This document shows, piece by piece, positions 46,691 through 55,280 of a stretch of 64,000 nucleotides of DNA. Each line of letters starts with the position of its first letter. Position 1 is the stretch's first letter. The DNA lies in contig CAJMQN010000008.1 in the NCBI GenBank assembly GCA_905215695.1, positions 1 to 64,000 of the forward strand, given 5' to 3'. The notes under the pieces are model-generated. The model made no database searches. It was not told where the DNA came from and worked only from the letters and a program-made list of their open reading frames with translations. Origin of the DNA: an uncultured bacterium. Lineage in GTDB: Bacteria > Bacillota > Clostridia > Christensenellales > HGM11417. The translations under genes were made by a program, and so were the position numbers.

Positions 46691-47442
46691 AGCTTTTCCT
46701 CTTTCAAATTGTTTTTTCTGTATTCTCTCAAAAATGCCTTGTCTCTCTCCGAGACGCGGTAGGATTCGCAGGTCTTGGAAATCGTCTTTTTCAGAATGAG
46801 CGGGTCGGCGATTTTTCCCAGCGCCGCACGGGTACGTTCGGGAAACTTGACCCAACAGACCGAATACGCCCAAGCGACCGCCATCTGCGCATAGTATTTT
46901 CCCGCGAGTCGTCCGTCCGAAAGTCCTTCGAGTTCGCGGAGTCCGCGCTCTAACCACGCCGCGCTCGCGAAATGCGCCAAAAGGGAGACGACGGCGACGC
47001 GCACCCCGTACTCTCCGGGCGCGCCGAAGTAGGGCGAAATCAGTTCCCATGCCTCCTCGGGACGCTTTCCGAAGCTCTTGAGCCCCATGACCGTGCAGTC
47101 GCAGACCGACCAATTGTCGATTCGGGGCACGAAACCGCGCACATACGCCGCAAATTCCGAAAAGTCCGTCTTTGCCCGCGAGAGCAGAATCCCGCAGAGG
47201 AGATCCTCTTCCAAAAATCGCTCCGAGGGCAACGGCTCAGAAAAGTCGGGAGCGTTCAGAGGACGTATCCCGTACTCTTCGAATACTTCCCGAAAATCGC
47301 CCGACAGCTCCTTTGCGTAGGCGCGGAGCGCGGGAAGGCGCACGCCCAAGATATTCTCCTTTCCGGGAATCAGCGAGGCGTTGAACTTCCGATACCCGTC
47401 CTCCGAGAGCGCACGGAGACGGGATACAATCTCCGCCCTCAC
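46687..47442 (-). CDS. AlkD-like DNA alkylation repair protein
   Basis: A 251-residue all-helical HEAT-repeat protein of the AlkD family, which excises bulky or cationic alkylated purines. GVRLPALRAYAKEL, FVPRIDNWSVCDCT and GVRVAVVSLLAHF mark the fold. I start it at the GTG 47440-47442: it overlaps the lipase stop as GTGA (4 bp) and has GGAG 8 nt upstream. An ATG six codons earlier (47458-47460) has its GGAGGA too close. It stands between a lipase and a glycosidase gene, an uninformative context. Confidence 0.82.
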   Translation of the reverse strand: MRAEIVSRLRALSEDGYRKFNASLIPGKENILGVRLPALRAYAKELSGDFREVFEEYGIRPLNAPDFSEPLPSERFLEEDLLCGILLSRAKTDFSEFAAYVRGFVPRIDNWSVCDCTVMGLKSFGKRPEEAWELISPYFGAPGEYGVRVAVVSLLAHFASAAWLERGLRELEGLSDGRLAGKYYAQMAVAWAYSVCWVKFPERTRAALGKIADPLILKKTISKTCESYRVSERDKAFLREYRKNNLKEEKL

Positions 47443-48368
47443 AGCGCTTTCTCCGCGCATTCCTCCGCAAAGGCGAGGACGTCCGCATATACCCTTTCGT
47501 TTTCCCGCTCGTTGAGAATCTCGTGCCGCATTCCCTTATACAGCACGGAGCGCACGTCCGCATAGCCGCGCGCCCTGAAGAATGACACCGCGCGCTCAAA
47601 ATGTTTTTTGTCGATGAGACAGGGGTCGTCTTCCCCCGAAATAAAGAGCACGGGGAGTTCGGGATTCGCTACCCGCCAACCCTTGGGGGAATAGCAGTTC
47701 CGCATGATGCGGAAGAGATTTTGAAAGCCGTTCGCGGTAAATACGAATCCGCAGAGGTCGTCCCCGTCGTAGGCGCGGACGGTCTCGGGATTTGCGCAAA
47801 TCCAACGGTTCGGGCTCTCTCCCTCGAAACGCTTTCCGAAACTGCCGAAGGCAAGATTGTTGAGCCATCCGCTCCGGTATTTGTCCCCTCGGAAGGCGCC
47901 GATGACGCCCGCGAAGAAAACGCTGAGCCCGGCGAACGCGTTTTTGCTCGGACAGCCGCAGACGATGAGACCCGCGAGTTCGGAATCGTACTTCTTGGCA
48001 TAATTCCGCACGATCATAGAACCCATGCTGTGCCCGAAGAGCACCAACGGCACGCCCGGACAGAGCGATTTTGCCTCGCGGGTGAACCGATGCAGGTCCT
48101 CTGTGACGGCTTCCGCGCCGTTTCCGTAAAAGTAGCCGAGGTCGGCGGCGCTCCGAACGCTCGCCCCGTGCCCGCGGTGGTCGTGTATGACCGACGCCCA
48201 GCCGCGTTCGGCGAGATAGCTTTGAAAGTCGGCGTACCGTTCCTTGTGCTCCGCCATGCCGTGCGAAATCTGGAGGATTCCCTTGGGCGGTTCATCAGGC
48301 GACACAAGGACACCGGCGAGTTTCAGCCCGTCGCATTCGGATTCGAGTTCGATTTTCCGCGTCTGCAT
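47439..48368 (-). CDS. Alpha/beta hydrolase, monoacylglycerol lipase-like
   Basis: A 309-residue serine hydrolase. HDHRGHGAS precedes the nucleophile elbow FGHSMGSMI; the acid lies near SGEDDPCLI and the histidine in GMRHEILNE. This layout matches lysophospholipase or monoacylglycerol lipases (PldB-like). No signal peptide. AGGAGG precedes the ATG. Second gene after the CDF transporter (9-bp gap). Confidence 0.88.
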   Translation of the reverse strand: MQTRKIELESECDGLKLAGVLVSPDEPPKGILQISHGMAEHKERYADFQSYLAERGWASVIHDHRGHGASVRSAADLGYFYGNGAEAVTEDLHRFTREAKSLCPGVPLVLFGHSMGSMIVRNYAKKYDSELAGLIVCGCPSKNAFAGLSVFFAGVIGAFRGDKYRSGWLNNLAFGSFGKRFEGESPNRWICANPETVRAYDGDDLCGFVFTANGFQNLFRIMRNCYSPKGWRVANPELPVLFISGEDDPCLIDKKHFERAVSFFRARGYADVRSVLYKGMRHEILNERENERVYADVLAFAEECAEKAL

Positions 48369-48377
48369 GCCTTCCTC

Positions 48378-49544
48378 CTAACAGTACGGGCGGTCGAGTT
48401 TGACCACCACGTAATATTTTTTGCTCAATTCCTGCACGCCCCGCCGAATGGCTCGGATGATTTCCCGATCGTCCACGGGGAATCGATAGGGTACGACCAC
48501 GTCAAAGATGAGATTTGTGTGCGATTTGCCGGTCACCATGCGAAAGTCGTGCATCGAGAGTCCTTCGCCCACTCCCCGCACGATTTCGAGAATCTTCTCC
48601 CGCATCTCGCTCACGAGTTCGTTGTCCGTCTCAATGGGGTCCATATGAATCACTGCATCGCAGTGAAATTTCTGCCGGAGTTCCATTTCGATGAGGTCGA
48701 TGCTGTCGTGCAGTTCGAGCACGTTCTCGTCCGAAGGCACTTCCGCGTGCAGGGATACCATGCTCCGCCCCGCGCCGTAGTTGTGAACGATAACATCGTG
48801 GACGCCGATGACTTCCTTGTGTGCGAGCACGGTCTGCTCGATTTCGGAAATGAGCGCTTTGTCCGGCGCTTTTCCGAGCAGGAGATCCACCATACTCTTC
48901 GCCGACGAGAATCCCGTCCAAAGGATAAACAGCGCAACGATGATACCGAGGTATCCGTCCGCGTTGAATCCCGTAAAATGCGTCACAGCAATGCCCGCGA
49001 GCACCGCGGAAGTCGCCACTGCGTCGGTCAGGGAATCCATGGAAGTCGTCTTCATCGCGTCCGAGCCGATACGCTTTGCGAGCGAACGGTTGAAGGCGAA
49101 CATGAACAGTTTGACGAGCACCGCGACCGCCATGACGATCACCGAAAACAGCCCGTAATTCACTTCGCCCGGAGAGATGATTTTCTCCACCGAGGTCTTG
49201 ACCAATTCGAGTCCGACAAAGAGAATGACCGCCGAGACGATAAAGCCCGCGACATATTCCATTCTGCCGTGCCCGAAGGGATGTTCGGGGTCGGCAGGTT
49301 TCTCCGAAAGCCGAAACCCGACGAGCGTCACCACCGACGAGCCGGCGTCGGACAGGTTGTTGAGCGCGTCTGCGATGATGGAAATGGACATGGTCAACAG
49401 CCCCGCAACGAGCTTTGCCGAGAACAGGAGCACATTGAGAAGAATCCCCACGATGCCCGAAAAAACGCCATAGCGCGCCCGCACCTTGGGGTCGTCCGTC
49501 TGCTCATAATCCTTGACAAATGCCTTTAAGAGCCATTTTACCAT
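48378..49544 (-). CDS. CDF-family cation diffusion facilitator
   Basis: A 388-residue metal exporter: six membrane helices with the sites ADALNNLSDAGSS (helix 2) and DSLTDAVATSA (helix 5), HPFGHGRMEY between helices 2 and 3, and a cytoplasmic ferredoxin-like domain (about residues 210-385). It exports Zn2+, Mn2+ or Fe2+ for H+. The start is the ATG at 49542-49544, 7 nt after the promoter TATAAT; a neighbouring ATG three codons earlier overlaps that hexamer. No Shine-Dalgarno, so a leaderless mRNA is predicted. Heads the CDF-lipase-alkD-GH78 unit. Confidence 0.9.
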   Translation of the reverse strand: MVKWLLKAFVKDYEQTDDPKVRARYGVFSGIVGILLNVLLFSAKLVAGLLTMSISIIADALNNLSDAGSSVVTLVGFRLSEKPADPEHPFGHGRMEYVAGFIVSAVILFVGLELVKTSVEKIISPGEVNYGLFSVIVMAVAVLVKLFMFAFNRSLAKRIGSDAMKTTSMDSLTDAVATSAVLAGIAVTHFTGFNADGYLGIIVALFILWTGFSSAKSMVDLLLGKAPDKALISEIEQTVLAHKEVIGVHDVIVHNYGAGRSMVSLHAEVPSDENVLELHDSIDLIEMELRQKFHCDAVIHMDPIETDNELVSEMREKILEIVRGVGEGLSMHDFRMVTGKSHTNLIFDVVVPYRFPVDDREIIRAIRRGVQELSKKYYVVVKLDRPYC

Positions 49545-49551
49545 GCCTTTC

Positions 49552-49580
49552 ATTATATCCCCCGACGCGTTTTTTGTCAA
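49552..49580 (-). promoter_or_regulatory. CDF operon promoter (predicted leaderless)
   Basis: TTGACA (49575-49580), 17-bp spacer, TATAAT (49552-49557), then 7 nt to the ATG. The -35 starts 1 bp after the stem of the P-ATPase terminator. Confidence 0.8.
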
Positions 49581-49581
49581 T

Positions 49582-49617
49582 AAAAGAGCGCGGTTACCCT
49601 TGTCACCGCGCTCTTTT
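49582..49617 (-). terminator. Terminator of the P-type ATPase operon
   Basis: A 13-bp stem AAAAGAGCGCGGT (49582-49594) / ACCGCGCTCTTTT (49605-49617), 10-nt loop; the U tract is part of the stem. Confidence 0.85.
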
Positions 49618-49640
49618 CGGCACTTTTGCACTTTTTTCGT

Positions 49641-52304
49641 TTATTTTTTTGTGCGGGTTGCCAGCCTTGTGCAGAGTTTGACGAGTTCCACGATGGGAAT
49701 CACGCAGAACGCGAGCGCAAGCGCGACCGCGTATTCGGTCAGGTTGATGTGCGTAAACCCGAACGCCTCGGACAGGAAGGGTACATAGATCACCGCCGTC
49801 GTCAGCAGGAGAGAGCCGAGCATCGCGCCCCAAAGGACGACGTTCTGTCTCTTGAGCGTGAACACGGACTGTTTCTGCGAGCGCATATTGAAGGCATGGA
49901 AAATCTCTGCCATGGACATCGTCAGAAACGCCATCGTCATGCCGTCCGCACTCTCCCCGAGATGCCAATTTCCCGACTCGAGCCGGTGTCCGACGAAGAA
50001 CGCCGCGAGCGTGATGAGCGCGACCATGACGCCCTGATACAGCACGTTCCACGCCATGCCGTTCGCGAGAATCCCCTCTTTGGGGTCTCGGGGCGGGCGT
50101 TTCATGAGGTCCTTTTCCTCCGGCTCAACGCCGAGCGCGAGCGCCGGGAATGTGTCCGTCAGAAGGTTGATCCAGAGAATGTGGACGGGCTTTAAAATGG
50201 TGAAATTCATGAGCGTCGCGAGGAAAATCGCCACGACTTCCGCGAGGTTCGAGGAGAGCAGGAACTGTATGGCTTTGCGGATATTGTCGTAGATTCTGCG
50301 ACCCTCGCCGACCGCCGAGACAATGGTCGCGAAGTTGTCGTCCGCAAGCACCATGTCCGCGACGTTCTTGGTCACGTCCGTGCCCGTGATGCCCATGCCC
50401 ACGCCGATGTCCGCGCTCTTGATCGAGGGCGCGTCGTTTACGCCGTCCCCCGTCATCGCGACAATCCTGCCCCGCGCTTTCCATGCGTTGACGATGCGCA
50501 CTTTGTGCTCGGGCTGTACCCGCGCATACACCGAGAATTTCTCCACTTCCTCGGCAAACCGCTCGTCCGAAATCTCGTCGAGTTCCGCGCCCGTGATCGC
50601 CTGCGCGGGGTCGTCGATGATGCCGAGTTCCATCGCGATGGCGACGGCGGTATCCCGATGGTCGCCCGTAATCATGACGGGGCGGATTCCCGCCGCGCGG
50701 CACTCCGAAATCGCCGCCTTCACCTCCGGTCGTACGGGGTCGATCATGCCCGTCAGACCCACAAAGGTCAAATCTTCTTCGAGCGCGGCGGGCGAGCAGT
50801 CTGTCGGCTTTTCCCGATAGGTCCGGTACGCCGCCGCCAAAACGCGCAGCGCGCGGTCAGCGTAGCCTTTGTTCTGCGCGAGTATCTCCTCTCTGTCCGC
50901 GTCCGTCAGCGCGCGGCGCTTGCCCTCCCCTTCGATATGGGTACAGCGCTTTAAGACCTCGTCCGGCGCGCCCTTGGTAAACTGAATAAACCCGCCCGCA
51001 CAGAGCGACGAAAAGGGCGCGTCCGCACCGCAGGCGTGCACCGTGCTCATCATCTTGCGCATGGAGTCGAAGGGCGCTTCCCCCACGCGGGGAGAATTTT
51101 TCTTCAATTCGTCCTTGTTGAGCCCGAGGGAGAAGGCGTAGTTGACGAGCGCGCACTCCGTCGGCTCGCCCTTCGCGTTGTTCTCCGCGTCGAGTTCCGC
51201 GTCCGAACAAAGCGCCATCGCGGAGGCAAGAAGGTTCTCGTCCGGGGCGAAGTGTTCGGTCACGGTCATCTTGTTCTGCGTCAGCGTTCCCGTCTTGTCC
51301 GAGCAGATAATCTGCGCGCACCCGAGGGTCTCCACCGCCGTGAGCTTGCGGATGACCGCGTTGCGCTTGGACATGCGGGTCACGCCCACGGACAGGACGA
51401 TGGTCACCACCGTCGCAAGTCCCTCGGGAATCGCCGCAACCGCGAGGCTGACCGCCACCATGAAGGTGTCGAGCACCAGACTTCCCGTCACCGAACCCGC
51501 CATGAGCAGTTTGAAGGCGAAGATAAAGACGCAGATGCCGAGCACCACGAAACTCAAAATTTTGGAGAGTCCGTTCAGTTTCTTTTGGAGCGGAGTCGCC
51601 TCGTCCTTCGCGCTCTCCAAAGCGCCGGCAATCTTGCCCATTTCGGTGTTCATGCCCGTTCCGACGACCACCGCGCGACCCCTGCCGTACACCGCCGTGC
51701 TCCCCATATAGAGCATGTTCTTGCGGTCGCCGAGGGAGACGTCTTTTTCGGCGGTCAATCTGTCCGCCGTCTTATTGACGGGAACGGACTCGCCCGTCAG
51801 CGCGGATTCCTCCACTTTCAGACTCGCGCACTCGAGAATCCGGCAATCCGCGGGAACGGCGTCCCCCGCCTCCAACAGTATCACGTCGCCGGGGACGAGA
51901 TCCTCGCTTTTTACGACGTCGATTCTGCCGTCGCGGAGCACCTTCGAGGTCGCCGCGGACATCGCCTGAAGGGCGGCTATCGCCTTTTCCGCCTTGCTCT
52001 CCTGCACCACGCCGAGGACGGCGTTTAAGATGACCACCGCGAGAATGATGATGACGTCCGCAAAGGACTCCTTCGCGTAGATTGCCGTACCCAACGAGAC
52101 TGCCGCCGCCGCGAGCAGAATGATGATCATGGGGTTTGCAAACTGCTGGAGAAAGCGCAGAATGAGCGGGGTCTTTTTCCCCTCTTTGAGCTTGTTCTTT
52201 CCCGTTTCCGAAAGGCGTCTTTCCGCCTCGGCAACAGATAAGCCCTCGTCCGTACTCTTCAGTTCGGCGAGGACTTCCCGGGATTCGTGCAGATAATGTT
52301 TCAT
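49641..52304 (-). CDS. P-type calcium-transporting ATPase (SERCA/PMCA-like)
   Basis: An 887-residue P2-type ATPase with cation N-terminal domain, TGESVPVNKT (actuator), PEGLATVVTIVLSVGVTRM (helix 4 site), SDKTGTLTQNKMTV (phosphorylated Asp), KGAPDEVL (nucleotide domain), TGDGVNDAPSIK (hinge) and a helix 6 segment with the NLLTDTFPALALG pattern. The last ~170 residues hold helices 7-10. It moves Ca2+ (possibly Mn2+) out of the cell at ATP cost. It follows the UbiB gene after 12 bp and ends at the terminator near 49600. Confidence 0.95.
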   Translation of the reverse strand: MKHYLHESREVLAELKSTDEGLSVAEAERRLSETGKNKLKEGKKTPLILRFLQQFANPMIIILLAAAAVSLGTAIYAKESFADVIIILAVVILNAVLGVVQESKAEKAIAALQAMSAATSKVLRDGRIDVVKSEDLVPGDVILLEAGDAVPADCRILECASLKVEESALTGESVPVNKTADRLTAEKDVSLGDRKNMLYMGSTAVYGRGRAVVVGTGMNTEMGKIAGALESAKDEATPLQKKLNGLSKILSFVVLGICVFIFAFKLLMAGSVTGSLVLDTFMVAVSLAVAAIPEGLATVVTIVLSVGVTRMSKRNAVIRKLTAVETLGCAQIICSDKTGTLTQNKMTVTEHFAPDENLLASAMALCSDAELDAENNAKGEPTECALVNYAFSLGLNKDELKKNSPRVGEAPFDSMRKMMSTVHACGADAPFSSLCAGGFIQFTKGAPDEVLKRCTHIEGEGKRRALTDADREEILAQNKGYADRALRVLAAAYRTYREKPTDCSPAALEEDLTFVGLTGMIDPVRPEVKAAISECRAAGIRPVMITGDHRDTAVAIAMELGIIDDPAQAITGAELDEISDERFAEEVEKFSVYARVQPEHKVRIVNAWKARGRIVAMTGDGVNDAPSIKSADIGVGMGITGTDVTKNVADMVLADDNFATIVSAVGEGRRIYDNIRKAIQFLLSSNLAEVVAIFLATLMNFTILKPVHILWINLLTDTFPALALGVEPEEKDLMKRPPRDPKEGILANGMAWNVLYQGVMVALITLAAFFVGHRLESGNWHLGESADGMTMAFLTMSMAEIFHAFNMRSQKQSVFTLKRQNVVLWGAMLGSLLLTTAVIYVPFLSEAFGFTHINLTEYAVALALAFCVIPIVELVKLCTRLATRTKK

Positions 52305-52316
52305 TCGGGTCTCCGT

Positions 52317-53939
52317 CTATTTTTTGATAAATTTTCTCTTTTTGCGGGGCTTGATGAGAAAGCTCAACAATACCCCGAGCGCAAACACGCCCGCGCCCCC
52401 CAGCATACAGAAACTCAACACGGAGAGGTCTCCGATACTGCCGATGACGTTGGTATTCGCGAACAGACCCGCCGCAATGAGAAGCGCGGCGGACAGAATG
52501 GACAATACGATGCGCAGGGTGAAGATTTTGAGCTGGCGCGCGTAACGCTTTGCGCCGGCGAGTTCCACGTTGACGGTGGATACCCCCGCGATGCTCATTT
52601 TCAGATACTGCGAAAGGTCGGACGGGAGTTCGGAGAGTTTGTCCGATACCCGGAAGAGTTCAAAACTCCGTTTCTGCACCTCCCGTTTCCAATCGAGGTC
52701 GGAGAGCAGAAATTCCCGCGCCGCGGTTCGCATCATCTCCATGATATTGAGTTCGGGCGAAAGCGCGGACAGCATGCTCTCGATGGTCAGGATGCCCCGC
52801 GCAAACATCGTCATGCCCTTCGGGAGCGCGACGCCGTTCTCGTTGGCGAGCTCCAACAGCTCGTTCACGATGACGCCCACGTCGAAATTTCCCATTCCCA
52901 TGTTCCCGTACTTGGTGAGCATGGCGTCGATTCCGCGGTACAGCCCCGCGTCGTCCACGTTGTCGAACTTTCCGAGTTGAAGAAGAATGTTCTTGATGCG
53001 CAGGCAGTCGTGGTCGAGAATGGCGCGGACGCCCTCCCGGAAGAGTCTGCGCTGTTCGGGGGTCAGCCGCCCCATCATGCCGAGGTCTATCCAGACAATC
53101 TGTCCCCCGGACACGAGCAAATTCCCCGCGTGCGGGTCGGCGTGAAAAAAGCCGTCCTCCGTAATCTGCCGGATATAGTTGTCCGCGAGCTTTCTTGCAA
53201 TCTCCTCGCAGTCGTATCCCGCCCGCTTTAATGCGTCCGTATCGTCGATGCGGATTCCGTCCACGAATTCCATGACGAGAAGGCGCTCGGAGGAGAGTTC
53301 CTCCAGCACCTCGGGGCATCTTGCGTAAGCGACGCCTGCATTGTTCGCCGCAAACTCCTTGAGGTTGGCGCATTCCGTCTCGAAATTCAGTTCTTCGGCG
53401 GTGACCGACTCCATTTCGTCCAAAAAGGCGGGAAAGTCGATCGCGCTCCCCGTCCCCGTCACGATTTTGACGAGTCCCGAGGCGCGGCGCAGGAGCTGCA
53501 AGTCACGGAACATGATTTCCCGAATATTCGGGCGCTGAATCTTGACGACCACCGCGCGCCCGTCCGCCGTCTCGGCGCGGTGCGCCTGTGCGATGGACGC
53601 CGAGCCGAGCGGTTCGGGGTCAAGCACGGGAAACACCTCGCCGACAGGTCGCCCGAGCTCCCGCTCGAGCGCCGCCGCAACCTCTTCAAAGGGCATGGGA
53701 TTGACGTTTGTGCGCAGACGTTCCAACCGAAGGCAATATTCCTTGGGCAGTATGTCGGGACGGGACGCCATGATCTGACCGAGCTTGACAAAGGTCGGAC
53801 CGAGATCCTCGAGAATCCTGCACAGCTTTTCGGGATTCATGCCCTTATGGGCTTTATTCCGAATCAGCACGCGCACGATCTCTCCAAGCCGTCCGCCGTT
53901 TTTCTCTCCCGTTTTTTTCGCGGGACTATTTTTCGGCAT
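52317..53939 (-). CDS. UbiB/ABC1/AarF-family kinase-like protein
   Basis: A 540-residue atypical kinase. The KxGQ motif FVKLGQIMASRPDILP, the Ala-rich loop GSASIAQAHRAE, VVVKIQRPN with the lysine, FHADPHAGNLLV (catalytic Asp) and IDLGMMG (metal Asp) are present. The C-terminus has two membrane helices (about residues 475-495 and 505-530). UbiB proteins support isoprenoid lipid or quinone metabolism; a quinone pathway is not visible here, so the role is open. It overlaps the phasin-like gene by 14 bp. Confidence 0.9.
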   Translation of the reverse strand: MPKNSPAKKTGEKNGGRLGEIVRVLIRNKAHKGMNPEKLCRILEDLGPTFVKLGQIMASRPDILPKEYCLRLERLRTNVNPMPFEEVAAALERELGRPVGEVFPVLDPEPLGSASIAQAHRAETADGRAVVVKIQRPNIREIMFRDLQLLRRASGLVKIVTGTGSAIDFPAFLDEMESVTAEELNFETECANLKEFAANNAGVAYARCPEVLEELSSERLLVMEFVDGIRIDDTDALKRAGYDCEEIARKLADNYIRQITEDGFFHADPHAGNLLVSGGQIVWIDLGMMGRLTPEQRRLFREGVRAILDHDCLRIKNILLQLGKFDNVDDAGLYRGIDAMLTKYGNMGMGNFDVGVIVNELLELANENGVALPKGMTMFARGILTIESMLSALSPELNIMEMMRTAAREFLLSDLDWKREVQKRSFELFRVSDKLSELPSDLSQYLKMSIAGVSTVNVELAGAKRYARQLKIFTLRIVLSILSAALLIAAGLFANTNVIGSIGDLSVLSFCMLGGAGVFALGVLLSFLIKPRKKRKFIKK

Positions 53940-54270
53940 TCTTTTCTTTGGTAAGTTTGTCGATTTCCTTCTTCAATTCCTTGAGTTCGTCCGCGGACAT
54001 GTTCTTCAGGCGCTCCGATAAATCCTCGGTTTCCGCCTTCTCTTCGCGGTGCAGGGGCTCGTTCTCAACGCCGGAGGCGCCCATGACTTCCTTGCCCTTT
54101 TTGACCATTTCGTCAAACCACTTTTTGGACTTTTCGCCCTGCTCATCCAAAAATTCGTTTCCCTTTTTGGACAGCTTATCGAGCTGCTCCTTGGTGCAGT
54201 CGCACGCTTCGGAGACCATTCCCACCCCTGCAAAAAATAACTTTTTGACGTCTTCGCCGAAATCGCTCAT
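53926..54270 (-). CDS. Phasin-like coiled-coil protein
   Basis: A 114-residue amphipathic helical protein. It starts MSDFGEDVKKLFFAGVGMVS; the early AGVG block and following long helix (EQLDKLSKKGNEFLDEQGEK) resemble the phasin family that sits next to UbiB genes in Bacillota. The C-terminal half is very acidic and basic by turns, probably a coiled coil. AAGGAG precedes the ATG. It probably partners UbiB, with which it is translationally coupled. Not a polyhydroxyalkanoate granule protein by context. Confidence 0.7.
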   Translation of the reverse strand: MSDFGEDVKKLFFAGVGMVSEACDCTKEQLDKLSKKGNEFLDEQGEKSKKWFDEMVKKGKEVMGASGVENEPLHREEKAETEDLSERLKNMSADELKELKKEIDKLTKEKNAEK

Positions 54271-54306
54271 GTTTCTATCTCCTTATTCATTGATGGACAT
54301 ATCTAT

Positions 54307-54312
54307 ATTATA
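54307..54312 (-). promoter_or_regulatory. -10 element of the phasin-like/UbiB/ATPase operon
   Basis: TATAAT at 54307-54312; the -35 is ambiguous (TTTCCT at 16 bp or TTGTTT at 19 bp). Divergent from lipA. Confidence 0.5.
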
Positions 54313-54360
54313 CACGATTTTACCGAGAAGGAAACAAGAAATTGCGATTTCTCTCTCACA

Positions 54361-54389
54361 TTGACTTTGCCCGAGGTTTGTGCTACAAT
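54361..54389 (+). promoter_or_regulatory. lipA-lplA promoter
   Basis: TTGACT (54361-54366), 17-bp spacer, TACAAT (54384-54389); leader of about 25 nt with GGGGGAAA before the ATG at 54420. Confidence 0.8.
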
Positions 54390-54419
54390 ATTTTCAAGAA
54401 AACTGCGGGGGAAATCAGC

Positions 54420-55280
54420 ATGCACAAGCCCGAATGGCTCCGAAGGGTCTATTCGCAAGGAGACATCGACGAAATCAACCTTCTCATGAAGGATTTAAAG
54501 CTCAACACCGTCTGCCGCGAGGCGAGCTGCCCCAATATCGGGGAGTGTTACCGCAAGCACACGGCGACCTTTCTCGTCATGGGCGCAAACTGCACAAGGC
54601 GGTGCAGGTTCTGCAACGTGTCCAAACTTCCCCCAACCCCGCTCGACCCCGAAGAGCCCGATAACGTCGCGGCGGCATGCCGTCAGATGGGACTTCGGCA
54701 CGCCGTCATCACTTCGGTGACGAGGGACGACCTTCCCGACGGCGGCGCGGCGCACTTTGCGGCAATCGTGCGCGCCCTGCGCGGCGCGGGAATCCCCACG
54801 ATAGAACTGCTCATTCCCGACCTGCGCGGCAACGAGGAGGCACTCGCGGTCATTCTCCGCGAAAAGCCGGATATTCTCGGACACAACGTCGAGACCGTGC
54901 CCGAACTCTATGCCGAAGTGCGTCCGCAGGCGGATTACAGGCGCTCCCTGCGCATTCTTGCGGCGACCAAGGAACTCGACCCCGCGCGCCTGACCAAGAC
55001 GGGGATTATGGTGGGTTTGGGCGAAACCGAGGATCAGCTCCGCGCGGTGTTCGACGACCTCGCGGCGGTCGGGTGCGACATTCTCACCGTCGGGCAATAC
55101 CTGCAACCCTCCAAGCTCCACCTCGAAGTCAGAGAATACGTCACCCCCGAACGCTTTGAACGGCTCGGAGAACTCGCCAAGCGAGCGGGAATCCGCTACG
55201 CGTTCAGCGCCCCTCTCGTGCGCAGCTCCTACCGCGCCGCGGAAGCGCTCGAGGCGCTCCAAACGGAGACGCAAAAATGA
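54420..55280 (+). CDS. lipA: Lipoyl synthase
   Basis: A 286-residue radical-SAM enzyme inserting two sulfurs into octanoyl-carrier protein. Two cluster motifs: CREASCPNIGEC (auxiliary cluster) and CTRRCRFC (CxxxCxxC radical-SAM); the C-terminus has the RSSYRAAEAL stretch with the conserved RSSY. The ATG at 54420 starts at MHKPEWLRR, as usual in the family. Overlaps lplA by 4 bp. Lipoate is needed by 2-oxoacid dehydrogenases or the glycine cleavage system, not in this window. Confidence 0.96.
   Translation: MHKPEWLRRVYSQGDIDEINLLMKDLKLNTVCREASCPNIGECYRKHTATFLVMGANCTRRCRFCNVSKLPPTPLDPEEPDNVAAACRQMGLRHAVITSVTRDDLPDGGAAHFAAIVRALRGAGIPTIELLIPDLRGNEEALAVILREKPDILGHNVETVPELYAEVRPQADYRRSLRILAATKELDPARLTKTGIMVGLGETEDQLRAVFDDLAAVGCDILTVGQYLQPSKLHLEVREYVTPERFERLGELAKRAGIRYAFSAPLVRSSYRAAEALEALQTETQK

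Noticed and set aside
47601..49529. Long plus-strand frame of 642 codons
   Set aside because: It is the mirror of the lipase and CDF genes, His/Arg-rich and without a ribosome site.
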